Below, piece by piece: positions 7,644 through 13,680 of a stretch of 14,734 bases of DNA. Source of the stretch: Bacillota bacterium (GTDB taxonomy: Bacteria > Bacillota > Clostridia > Christensenellales > SZUA-584); contig JAEZIZ010000049.1 of NCBI GenBank assembly GCA_023415915.1, positions 1 through 14,734 on the forward strand, read 5' to 3'. A program made the translations under genes and the position numbers. The notes below the pieces were generated by a model that did no database searches, was not told the DNA's origin, and saw only the letters and a program-made list of their open reading frames with translations. Position 1 is the first letter of the stretch; the number at the start of each line of letters is the position of its first letter.

Positions 7644-8576
7644 TTACAGCATCTTCTTCCGCCATAGATAGAACGCCACCGCGGCCGTCGAGCCTATAGC
7701 TATGCCGAACACTATCCAAAAGCCGCCCGTCGTGTTGCCGAACGGCACGTCGACGTTCATTCCCCACAGCGCGCCGAACAGCGCCGGTATAGAGAGAAGT
7801 ATCGTAACGGACGTTAAGAACTTCATTACGATGTTAAGGTTGTTGGATATTACGGACGCAAACGCGTCCATCGTGCCGGTGAGTATCTCGCGGTAAATGG
7901 CGCACATCTCTATGGCCTGCTTGTTTTCGATTATAACGTCTTCGAGCAGCTCTTCGTCGTCGGGGTAGCGCTTCAATACGTTTGTTTTTAGCATCTTCTC
8001 GAGAACGAGCTCGTTAGCCTTCAATGACGTAGAAAAGAATACGAGCGATTTTTCCAGCTTGAGCATCTGTATCAGCTCGCGGTTTTTCTGCGATTTGTGC
8101 AGCGCGTTCTCAACCTGCGTGCTCGCCTTCTCTATCTGCCTTAAGTACTGCAGGTACTTCGAAGAGTTCTTGAACAACAGCTGGTAAACGAAGCGCGTTT
8201 TCTTCGTGCAGTCAAAGCTCTTAACGCGGCCTTTGTAGAAATCTTCGAGTATTGTCGTCTCTTCAAGACATACGGTTATTATATTCGTTTCTGTTATAAC
8301 TATGCCCAAAGGCATCGTATTGTACAAAAACGATGTGCCTTCCGGCTCGATGACGGGTATGTCGACCAGTATCAGCGTCGCGTCGTCTTCCTTGTCGATA
8401 CGCGGGGTCTCCTCTTCGTCGAGCGCCGCAGCCAGAAGGTCTATCTCGACCGAGCATTCCCTCGACACGCGCTCGAGCTCCTCTTTGGTAGGATCGATAA
8501 GGTTGACCCAGGAACCGCTGCAGTGCTCGTTGAGGCACTCCAGCACGCCTTCCGTTAATTTGTAGAATTGAATCAT
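7644..8576 (-). CDS. corA: CorA-family magnesium/divalent cation transporter
   Basis: A 310-residue CorA-type channel: a large cytoplasmic N-terminal domain, a long helix (about 120-250) leading to the pore, TM1 (about 250-271), the signature GMN (272-274) at its end, a short loop NVDVPFGN, TM2 (about 281-304) and a basic C-terminus RKK. The protein works as a pentamer carrying Mg2+ (some members Co2+ or Ni2+). ATG 8576 gives the usual start MIQFYK; an in-frame TTG at 8582 is possible because AAGG is well placed for it. It is the first gene of the minus-strand group and has a promoter at 8782-8809 and a structured leader of about 200 bases, so it is probably regulated in cis. Confidence 0.93.
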   Translation of the reverse strand: MIQFYKLTEGVLECLNEHCSGSWVNLIDPTKEELERVSRECSVEIDLLAAALDEEETPRIDKEDDATLILVDIPVIEPEGTSFLYNTMPLGIVITETNIITVCLEETTILEDFYKGRVKSFDCTKKTRFVYQLLFKNSSKYLQYLRQIEKASTQVENALHKSQKNRELIQMLKLEKSLVFFSTSLKANELVLEKMLKTNVLKRYPDDEELLEDVIIENKQAIEMCAIYREILTGTMDAFASVISNNLNIVMKFLTSVTILLSIPALFGALWGMNVDVPFGNTTGGFWIVFGIAIGSTAAVAFYLWRKKML

Positions 8577-8775
8577 TGGCAAGCACCGCCTTTCTTATCT
8601 AAAATTCCCAAAAACATTTCGGGTTTAAGCGGTGCGCATAACTCTAGCTTGCCGTATGGTATGCACGCCGCTTATGTGTTATGTGTGTTCGTTTAGGGTC
8701 TGCGTCCACGCATACCACCGTCCTTTCATGAAGGTTTAATGTACTCAAGTATTACAGCTTTGCCTTGTAAAACCA
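8577..8775 (-). promoter_or_regulatory. Structured corA mRNA leader with mutually exclusive hairpins
   Basis: Hairpin A pairs 8717-8707 with 8667-8657 (8 perfect pairs, TGGTATGC/GCATACCA, then two G-U pairs and one G-C). Hairpin B pairs 8674-8660 with 8640-8626 (15 positions, one mismatch, one G-U). A and B share 8660-8667 and cannot coexist. The 3' arm of B contains GCACCGC (8635-8629), a perfect complement of GCGGTGC (8589-8583) in the corA ribosome binding region. The loop of B contains GGCAAGC (8653-8647), complementary to GCTTGCC (8584-8578) just before the start codon. A small hairpin CCCGAAA/TTTTGGG (8623-8607) follows B. I see no M-box core. That it responds to Mg2+ is inference from the gene it controls. 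Confidence 0.6.
8693..8713 (-). CDS. Six-codon leader reading frame MRGRRP before corA
   Basis: ATG at 8713 is preceded by GAAAGGA (8727-8721) with a seven-base gap, which is a better ribosome binding site than corA itself has. The frame codes M-R-G-R-R-P and stops. Its start codon lies inside the 5' arm of hairpin A, so a ribosome here would open that hairpin. Enteric mgtA and corA have leader peptides (MgtL, CorL), a parallel in role only. Such a short frame can arise by chance. Confidence 0.4.
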   Translation of the reverse strand: MRGRRP

Positions 8776-8781
8776 TAGTTT

Positions 8782-8809
8782 ATTATAGCACGTGGAGGAA
8801 ATAAATCAA
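8782..8809 (-). promoter_or_regulatory. Promoter for the corA gene group
   Basis: On the minus strand TTGATT (8809-8804) and a perfect TATAAT (8787-8782) with a TGC extension are 16 bases apart. Transcription should start near 8775, giving a corA leader of about 200 bases. It diverges from the ncRNA promoter. Confidence 0.75.
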
Positions 8810-8851
8810 CAGCGCATCTAAAAGCTGAATTAAAGCTTTTTTCATGTATAT

Positions 8852-8880
8852 TTGACTTAAAATCTGGCTAGATTTATAAT
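8852..8880 (+). promoter_or_regulatory. Promoter for the structured RNA
   Basis: TTGACT (8852-8857) and TATAAT (8875-8880) are separated by exactly 17 bases, close to the vegetative consensus. Transcription should begin around 8886. Between this and the divergent corA promoter lies an inverted repeat AAAAGCT/AGCTTTT (8820-8826 and 8834-8840) that could be an operator. Confidence 0.8.
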
Positions 8881-8885
8881 CATAA

Positions 8886-9175
8886 GGCGGCGGGTCTGTG
8901 GTTGAAAGTCGATGCCAGCCGCGGGCGAAACGACCCACGTAACCCGATTATCGGAGATCATGGCGCGGTTTAGAGATAAGTCCGGCCGGGAGGAATCCCG
9001 AGAGGCAAAATAGTCAATGGATTAGTTTCCAAAATCTGGCGAAATGTCCGGCCGGCGGATGTGGGGGCAAAGACCAGGTCAGACGCCGCTATTATTGAAC
9101 CAGCGGCCTTTCGGTCTGGGGCTGAAAGAGCCGTATGAGGGCAGCCGGAATATTTGCAAAACCGGCTGCCTTTAT
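8886..9175 (+). ncRNA. Free-standing structured RNA, raiA-motif-like
   Basis: The segment has its own promoter and terminator, no credible reading frame and clear folding. GCGGC (8887-8891) pairs with GCCGC (9085-9089) to close a domain of about 200 bases. GGGTC (8892-8896) pairs with GACCC (8932-8936), stacked directly on that helix, and enclosed TGTGG (8897-8901) pairs with CCGCG (8919-8923) around a purine-rich loop. Further hairpins are CCGA/TCGG (8944-8954) and CGGGA-GGAA-TCCCG (8987-9000). GTCCGGCCGG occurs twice (8980-8989, 9046-9055) and the copies can pair. The motifs GTTGAAAGTC, GCGAAACGACC and GGGGCAAAGACC, with the size, remind me of the raiA-motif RNA, usually found upstream of raiA/hpf in Firmicutes; that gene is not in this window. 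The raiA name is from memory (about even odds); that this is a structured RNA gene I hold more firmly. Confidence 0.75.
9140..9175 (+). terminator. Strong intrinsic terminator of the structured RNA
   Basis: GGCAGCCGG (9140-9148) and CCGGCTGCC (9162-9170) form a perfect nine-pair GC-rich stem with a 13-base loop, followed by TTTATTGTTG. Confidence 0.85.
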
Positions 9176-9226
9176 TGTTGTCAAAAATTAAAGCAGGCGG
9201 CCGTCGAGAGGGCGTAGCGTAAAGAT

Positions 9227-9280
9227 GGGCGATTGGAAATCGCCCCTGCGGTATGCAAAGGCGCGGAGACTCTCCCCTAC
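9227..9280 (-). repeat. REP-like palindromic intergenic repeat
   Basis: Two similar modules lie side by side. GGGCGATT-GGA-AATCGCCC (9227-9245) is followed by CTGC, and GGAG-ACT-CTCC (9265-9275) by CCTAC. On the minus strand each reads as GCAGGGG or GTAGGGG running into a palindrome. From memory, GTAGGGGCGA-type palindromes are common multicopy intergenic elements in Clostridia. They lie downstream of rsmG and of the structured RNA; the rest of 9176-9331 holds no gene. Confidence 0.45.
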
Positions 9281-9331
9281 GACGTGTAAGAAGGGTTACA
9301 GCATAAAATGACCCCGAAAACGCAAGGAAAG

Positions 9332-10027
9332 TTACAGCGGCTTTTGCTTTATCTTCGCAAACCTGCGCGGGTAAATATCCGGCGTGGGTTTTTGCTTTTC
9401 TATCAGTATAATAGCTCCGGGATCGATAAAATGTGAGCCAGTTTCGTAGCAATGCAAAGTGGCAAGCGCTCCTCTTGCTTCGGAAAGTTCCTCTTCGTAG
9501 CTTTCGCCCTTCCAGGCGGCCAATGTGCCACCTGTGCACAGGAACGGTACGCATAACTCGAGCAGCATATCAAGCGGAGCCATGGCGCGCGAAACCGCGG
9601 CGTCGAAATATCCGCGGATATAGGTTTTTGCGGCTTCCTCGGCGCGCGCGCAAACCACGGTTACGTTTATATTAAGGCTCTCCGCCGAAGCGCTTATAAA
9701 ATCCGTTTTCTTGCCCGAAGAATCGAGCAGAGTAAGGTCAATATTCGGGCGCAATATCTTCAAGGGAATTCCGGGGAAACCCGCGCCCGAGCCTATGTCT
9801 ATCACGCGGCAGCCCTCGGGCAGCGTGAAAAACTCAAGCAGCCGTGCGGCGTCCGCGAAATGCCGCAGCGCTGCCTGCTCTTCGTCCGTTATGCGCGTCA
9901 GGTTCATATGCTCGTTGGCGCTCGCAACGAGCTTAAAATATTCTTCGCAGAGGCTTATCTGCTCGCGAGTGTGGCGAATACCATACCGCTCCAGCGCGCG
10001 GCTGAGAGTATCGAAAAATATGCTCAT
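9332..10027 (-). CDS. rsmG: RsmG, 16S rRNA (guanine-527 N7) methyltransferase
   Basis: This 231-residue enzyme methylates G527 of 16S rRNA in the 530 loop with S-adenosylmethionine. It has the RsmG order: an N-terminal helical cap ending in NEHMNLTRI, then the Rossmann-type fold with VIDIGSGAGFPGIPLKIL (GSGAGFPG 79-86), DSSGKKTDFI, AEEAA and SRAMAPLDMLLEL, and a C-terminal strand region. Length is usual for the family. ATG 10027 follows AGGAGA at a good distance and overlaps the ispE stop as ATGA, so it is translationally coupled. In B. subtilis rsmG lies in the oriC-proximal gidA-rsmG-noc region; here it sits behind ispE. No good intrinsic terminator follows it, only the palindromic repeats. 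Confidence 0.95.
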   Translation of the reverse strand: MSIFFDTLSRALERYGIRHTREQISLCEEYFKLVASANEHMNLTRITDEEQAALRHFADAARLLEFFTLPEGCRVIDIGSGAGFPGIPLKILRPNIDLTLLDSSGKKTDFISASAESLNINVTVVCARAEEAAKTYIRGYFDAAVSRAMAPLDMLLELCVPFLCTGGTLAAWKGESYEEELSEARGALATLHCYETGSHFIDPGAIILIEKQKPTPDIYPRRFAKIKQKPL

Positions 10028-10884
10028 AGATTTTCTCCTGTTATCTCCACGCCGCATGCCGTCGGTGCAAAAGCTCCGCACAGCTCGAAGCCGCCGCCCA
10101 CAAGCTGCGCCGCGTTCTTGGCGGCTTCAAACGTCTCAAATACCGAGAACACCGCGCTGCCTGAGCCGGTCATGAACGCCTTAAGTGCGCCCGCCGCTTT
10201 CAGCGCCGCCGCAGCTTTTAATATTCCCGGAGCTATCGCGAGCGAAGCGAGCCCGAGCGCGTTATCAGAATACCTTGCAAACAATGATATATCGCCTTTT
10301 ACTACGGCGAACTCCACGCCGTCCATGCTTATGTGCCCCGAAGAAGTATACTTTTCAAACGCCTGCGCGGTGGATACTCCGTCAAACGGCTTTGCCACGG
10401 CGTAATAGAACGGCTTTTCGGGCTTTAACGGAGTCAGTTTTTCGCCTATGCCCCTGGCGCGCGCCGTTCCGCCGGTGAGCGCGAACGGCACGTCCGCACC
10501 AATGGATGCGGAAATGCCAAGCAGCGCGTCCTTTGTAAGTGGCGAGCCGTATAGTTTGTTAAGTCCAATAAGAGCTGCGGCCGCGTCGGCGCTCGCGCCT
10601 CCGAGTCCCGCCATGCGGGGTATGTTCTTATTTATAGTAATGAGAGCTCCGCCCGAGCCTGTCGCGTTGATGAATGCGGCAGCGGCTTTGTAGGCAGCAT
10701 TGCTCTGCTCACTGGCCCACGGCTTGTCCATTGTAACCTTTATGCCTTGCGCCTTTTCCACCGTGACGGTATCGTAAAGCGATATGCTTTGCATTATGGT
10801 GTCAAGCTCGTGGTAGCCGTCCGCCCTTACGCCCGTTACGGCGAGCGCCAGATTCAGTTTTGCGTATGCCCTAAGCGTTATCAT
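10024..10884 (-). CDS. ispE: IspE, 4-diphosphocytidyl-2-C-methylerythritol kinase
   Basis: A 286-residue GHMP kinase that phosphorylates CDP-methylerythritol with ATP, the step between IspD and IspF. It begins with the family's AYAKLNLAL (catalytic Lys9), has ADGYHELDTIMQSISL, the glycine-rich ATP loop IPRMAGLGGASADAA (core 93-101), and GADVPFAL with the catalytic Asp131. The C-terminal MTGSGSAVFSVF is the third GHMP motif. The usual GLGGGSSDAA reads GLGGASADAA, a mild change. ATG 10884 has GGAG at normal spacing and overlaps the end of the upstream QueG-like gene by 14 bases; the reading frame is open further upstream, but that sequence belongs to the neighbour. It acts with the fused IspDF at 1725-2861. 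Confidence 0.95.
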   Translation of the reverse strand: MITLRAYAKLNLALAVTGVRADGYHELDTIMQSISLYDTVTVEKAQGIKVTMDKPWASEQSNAAYKAAAAFINATGSGGALITINKNIPRMAGLGGASADAAAALIGLNKLYGSPLTKDALLGISASIGADVPFALTGGTARARGIGEKLTPLKPEKPFYYAVAKPFDGVSTAQAFEKYTSSGHISMDGVEFAVVKGDISLFARYSDNALGLASLAIAPGILKAAAALKAAGALKAFMTGSGSAVFSVFETFEAAKNAAQLVGGGFELCGAFAPTACGVEITGENL

Positions 10885-11749
10885 CGCTGTCTCCGGTAAG
10901 TTTATTATACGCCCACCCGGCGTGGGAGCGCACGGGCTCATCGGCGTTAAGTGAAAGCTCTTTAAGCTTTGCTGCCAGCTCATATGCGCCCGAATTGGCA
11001 GCATACAGCGCGGCCTGGGATATTATACGGCGCTGCCGCGCCATATTTGCGCCCGCAAGCTCTTTAAGCCGCCCCATACACCTGCCCTTGAGCAGTTCGT
11101 CAAGACTGAATTCATGCGGCGCGCTGCGCTCCGGGGTATTGAGAGGACAGGCGCTCTGGCACCTCTCGCACCCCAGCAGTTGATAGACGTTCCCGCGAAG
11201 CGTTCCGGGCACTAGCCCATCCGTATATTTGCGCACGCACTCCTTAATGCTGCCAACGCCTGTGCAGCCGCTATGGCACACACCGCAGTGCAGGCACTCA
11301 GAGCGAAGCATCGCGTATTCTTCGGGATGCACCGAGTCGGTCAGTATTGTCTGTATGCACACGAAAGAGCCGTATATATCGTGATAATAAAAGCCGTTGT
11401 CGCCTATAAAGCCGCCGACGCGCAGCGCGGCCTCCTTCGCCGAAATCAAAGACGTATGCAGCGCCCTGCCGCCTGCGCTCTCTATAAACGCGGCTAGCTG
11501 CCGGGCTCCGCTGTGCGCGCGATGGGAAGCTACATAATAAGGCGACAGCGCCATATGCCCTTTAGCAGGCTCGAGCGCCGGAAGATACCGCGCGAACAGC
11601 ACTATTATGCACTCAGCGCCGGAAAGCAGCGAGTCTAAACTCAGCAATTCGCCGTCTTTGGACGATATGGCGCCCGCTTTCGCGTACCGTATATCGTCAA
11701 TGCCCAGCGCTTTTGCCTGCGCTGTAATCATATCTTTGCTCAATTCCAT
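10871..11749 (-). CDS. QueG-like double-cluster iron-sulfur oxidoreductase, short form
   Basis: This 292-residue protein resembles epoxyqueuosine reductase (QueG), which makes queuosine in tRNA using cobalamin and two [4Fe-4S] clusters. Two cysteine groups are visible: C152, C155, C158, C162 (ECLHCGVCHSGC) with C171, and C194, C197, C201 followed by P (CERCQSACPLN). Before them, EAALRVGGFIGDNGFYY matches the QueG region AxRAGLGWIGKN, with Asp116 where the family has Lys. The C-terminus has one HEAT-like stretch (EPVRSHAGWAYNKL). It is clearly shorter than the roughly 380 residues of E. coli QueG, so it may be a paralogue with another substrate. ATG 11749 has no ribosome binding site and lies where transcription should start; an ATG at 11731 is an alternative. 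First gene of the queG-like-ispE-rsmG unit. Confidence 0.7.
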   Translation of the reverse strand: MELSKDMITAQAKALGIDDIRYAKAGAISSKDGELLSLDSLLSGAECIIVLFARYLPALEPAKGHMALSPYYVASHRAHSGARQLAAFIESAGGRALHTSLISAKEAALRVGGFIGDNGFYYHDIYGSFVCIQTILTDSVHPEEYAMLRSECLHCGVCHSGCTGVGSIKECVRKYTDGLVPGTLRGNVYQLLGCERCQSACPLNTPERSAPHEFSLDELLKGRCMGRLKELAGANMARQRRIISQAALYAANSGAYELAAKLKELSLNADEPVRSHAGWAYNKLTGDSDDNA

Positions 11750-11756
11750 GGAGAAA

Positions 11757-11785
11757 ATTATTGCATAAATAATTTAAAATAACAA
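11757..11785 (-). promoter_or_regulatory. Promoter for the queG-like-ispE-rsmG unit
   Basis: On the minus strand TTGTTA (11785-11780) and AATAAT (11762-11757), with a TGC extension, are 17 bases apart. Only seven bases separate the -10 from the ATG, which points to a leaderless message or to use of the next ATG. Confidence 0.55.
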
Positions 11786-11803
11786 TGAAAAGGGACAAAA
11801 ATG

Positions 11804-11832
11804 TTGCGGCTTGTCTCCCCGTGATATATAAT
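11804..11832 (+). promoter_or_regulatory. Promoter for the lipoprotein gene
   Basis: A perfect TATAAT (11827-11832) has TTGCGG (11804-11809) 17 bases upstream, a fair -35. It diverges from the queG-like promoter. Confidence 0.6.
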
Positions 11833-11879
11833 TGTGCAATAAATGATACAAATTCAGGTAAAGGAACAACGAACGGGTT

Positions 11880-12395
11880 ATGAAAAAATTAGCATTGCTG
11901 ATGGTTCTTGTATGCTTGGCGCTGGCCGCGTGCGCGCCTCCGATGACGGTGGATACGCCGATCGGGAAGTTCGAATACAGCCAGGAAACGATGGCCGCAA
12001 TAGAGGACGATCAGGGCAACAGCCTCACGGCTGCGGCGGGCAACACGCTGCTCGTGGTTTATATGACGCCCGATAAGGACTCAAGCATTACCGAGGACCA
12101 GGCGTACTCTTACTTTTATAACGGAACGAAAGCTTCGGTGGAAGGGCAGACGTACGACCTTGCCTGCATGTCTCTTGAAAAAGCCGGCGGCAAGATAAGA
12201 TACGGGCTCGTGTTTGAAGTAAAGGACAACGGATACGACAAGAAGCAACCTAATGTGACGCTGATGGTTCCGCAGTCGGTACCTCAGCAGAGCGAGCAGC
12301 CTTCCGCACCGGCCGACGAGACCGCGGGTTCCGAGCCGATACAAACGACGGCTCCGGATACTAGTCCCACAGACAGTACTGCTGCGAATTCTTAA
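11880..12395 (+). CDS. Predicted lipoprotein of unknown function
   Basis: This 171-residue protein starts with a lipoprotein signal peptide: two lysines, a hydrophobic stretch and the lipobox LAAC with the acylated Cys18. The mature part should sit on the outer face of the membrane. The body (about 25-135) looks like a small folded domain with alternating strands (NTLLVVYMTP, IRYGLVFEVKDNG, NVTLMVP). The last 35 residues are a Pro/Ser/Thr/Glu-rich, probably unstructured tail. I do not recognise a family. AAAGGA lies 14 bases before the ATG, further than ideal. The gene converges on ttcA and the two overlap tail to tail by 35 bases. Confidence 0.75.
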   Translation: MKKLALLMVLVCLALAACAPPMTVDTPIGKFEYSQETMAAIEDDQGNSLTAAAGNTLLVVYMTPDKDSSITEDQAYSYFYNGTKASVEGQTYDLACMSLEKAGGKIRYGLVFEVKDNGYDKKQPNVTLMVPQSVPQQSEQPSAPADETAGSEPIQTTAPDTSPTDSTAANS

Positions 12396-13071
12396 GAGCG
12401 GTAAGCATCTTTTCACGCGCATCAGGCTTGCTTGCACAAATCTGTGCAAGCAGCTTTTTTGTCTCTTCGCGTTTCGTTTTGCCGTTTGCGGGACAGGGGT
12501 TGGCGGCTACGGGAACCCCGTGCTTTCTCACCGCGGCCTTTATCTCCTTCTCGGGCAGGTACACAAACGGCCGTATAAGCGTGACGCCCTGCCGGTCAAG
12601 AAACGTTAAGGGCTTGAATGTGGCGAGCTGCCCAGAGTACAGCATGCTTAGAAACAACGTCTCTATTGCGTCCTCACGGTGATGCGCGAACGCGCATTTA
12701 TAATAGCCCTGCCGTTTCATCTCGCCGAACAAAGCGCCCTTGCGCATCTTTGAGCAAAGCGCGCACGGGTTGCTCTCGCGGCGGATATCAAACACTATCT
12801 TAGCAATGCTCGTACTTACAAGTGTGTGTTTTATTCCCAGAGAGGCGCAGTAGTCCGCAATCAGCGCGGTATCGAAGCCGGGAAACCCGAGGTCTACGGT
12901 GAACGCGCCTATCTCGTACCTGTGGCGCGAGAAGTTCCGGTAAAGATGCAGCGCGTAGAGCAGCGCCATTGAATCCTTTCCGCCCGAGAGGCCTACCGCT
13001 ATCCTGTCGCCTTCGGCTATCATATTGAAATCTTCGTCCGCACGGCGAAGATGCCCTAAAACCTTTTTCAT
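12361..13071 (-). CDS. TtcA-family tRNA 2-thiocytidine biosynthesis protein
   Basis: A 236-residue PP-loop ATPase of the TtcA/TilS group. The ATP loop is SGGKDS (29-34). The TtcA features are the NPCALC cysteine pair (C103, C106), the AFAHHREDAIET helix and a third cysteine in AANPCPANG (C193). In studied TtcA these three cysteines hold a [4Fe-4S] cluster, and the enzyme thiolates cytidine 32 of some tRNAs. TilS lacks this cysteine set, so TtcA-like is preferred, though Firmicute members are less well studied. AAAGGA stands seven bases before the ATG. The last 35 bases overlap the lipoprotein gene, and a terminator for that gene lies within this reading frame. Confidence 0.85.
   Translation of the reverse strand: MKKVLGHLRRADEDFNMIAEGDRIAVGLSGGKDSMALLYALHLYRNFSRHRYEIGAFTVDLGFPGFDTALIADYCASLGIKHTLVSTSIAKIVFDIRRESNPCALCSKMRKGALFGEMKRQGYYKCAFAHHREDAIETLFLSMLYSGQLATFKPLTFLDRQGVTLIRPFVYLPEKEIKAAVRKHGVPVAANPCPANGKTKREETKKLLAQICASKPDAREKMLTALKNSQQYCLWD
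12430..12460 (+). terminator. Intrinsic terminator for the lipoprotein gene, inside ttcA
   Basis: GCTTGCACA (12430-12438), a four-base loop and TGTGCAAGC (12443-12451) form a perfect nine-pair stem, followed three bases later by six Ts (12455-12460). On the minus strand no T run follows, so it should act only on plus-strand transcripts. Confidence 0.8.
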
Positions 13072-13144
13072 TTCCTAATCCTTTTAACGCTGCATAAAAC
13101 TGCCGCAGCCTGTTTTTCGCCTTAAGAATTGTTACTAATTTGTA

Positions 13145-13174
13145 ATTATATCAGCAAAAACGTTGCCTGCACAA
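13145..13174 (-). promoter_or_regulatory. Possible promoter for ttcA
   Basis: On the minus strand TGA-TATAAT (TATAAT 13150-13145) is a good extended -10, with a weak TTGTGC (13174-13169) 18 bases upstream. It gives a leader of about 65 bases. Confidence 0.5.
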
Positions 13175-13221
13175 CCGCAATATTATAGAATGAATATTAT
13201 GCTTTTGGGCGGTATATTTTT

Positions 13222-13680
13222 GTGGTAACATTTTGGAGCTATCTTACAGTATTCGGACTTTCCATGGTGCCAATAATAGAGCTTAAAGGCTCAATACCAG
13301 TAGGGATAAGCCTGGGGATACCCGAATGGCAGTGCTTTATAATAGCGGAACTCGGCTGTATTGCGCTTTCGCCGCTTGTTATTATGTTCACGCGCCGCGT
13401 GCTTGACTGGTTTATGAACAGCAGAATAAAGCTGCTTAACCGGTTCGGCACATGGCAGCATAAGCGGCTGCTTAAAAAAGGCGGTAAGATAGATAAGTAT
13501 AAAACCTGGTTTCTGTTTATATTCGTGGCTATACCGCTGCCTACGACAGGCGTGTGGACAGGCTCCATGATAGCGGGACTGTTCGATTTACGGCTTAAAA
13601 AGGCCTTGCCGGTCATTTTTCTGGGAAATATCGTCGCAGGTCTCCTTATTTGGCTGATTTGGGGATTTGCAACGGGGTGA
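13222..13680 (+). CDS. Small multidrug export family membrane protein
   Basis: A 152-residue hydrophobic protein with about four membrane segments. The N-terminal block FGLSMVPIIELKGSIPVGISLGIP, split by a short loop, and the later FVAIPLPTTGVWTGSMIAGLFDL are what I recall as the two halves of the family called 'small multi-drug export protein' (PF06695). A basic stretch RFGTWQHKRLLKKGGK lies between them. The transported substrate is not known; the family name should not be taken as proof of drug export. I use GTG 13222, with GGGCGG about a dozen bases upstream, a weak start signal; no in-frame ATG lies before it. The last codons overlap the metK promoter. Confidence 0.75.
   Translation: MVTFWSYLTVFGLSMVPIIELKGSIPVGISLGIPEWQCFIIAELGCIALSPLVIMFTRRVLDWFMNSRIKLLNRFGTWQHKRLLKKGGKIDKYKTWFLFIFVAIPLPTTGVWTGSMIAGLFDLRLKKALPVIFLGNIVAGLLIWLIWGFATG

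Noticed and set aside
8679..8729. 16-codon frame MKGRWYAWTQTLNEHT in the corA leader
   Set aside because: No ribosome binding site before its ATG; the shorter MRGRRP frame has a strong one.
8577..8775. M-box (ykoK) magnesium riboswitch before corA
   Set aside because: The expected conserved M-box core sequences could not be found; the hairpins seen are of a different layout.
8886..9175. RNase P RNA, tmRNA, 6S RNA or SRP RNA as identity of the structured RNA
   Set aside because: RNase P and tmRNA signature stretches are absent; no long 6S-type central bubble; only ACCAGGTCAG recalls SRP RNA, without the rest of its GGAA/GNAR domain.
8970..9554. 194-codon minus-strand reading frame across the structured RNA and rsmG end
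   Set aside because: It overlaps rsmG in another frame, crosses the RNA terminator and palindromes, and has no protein-like motifs.
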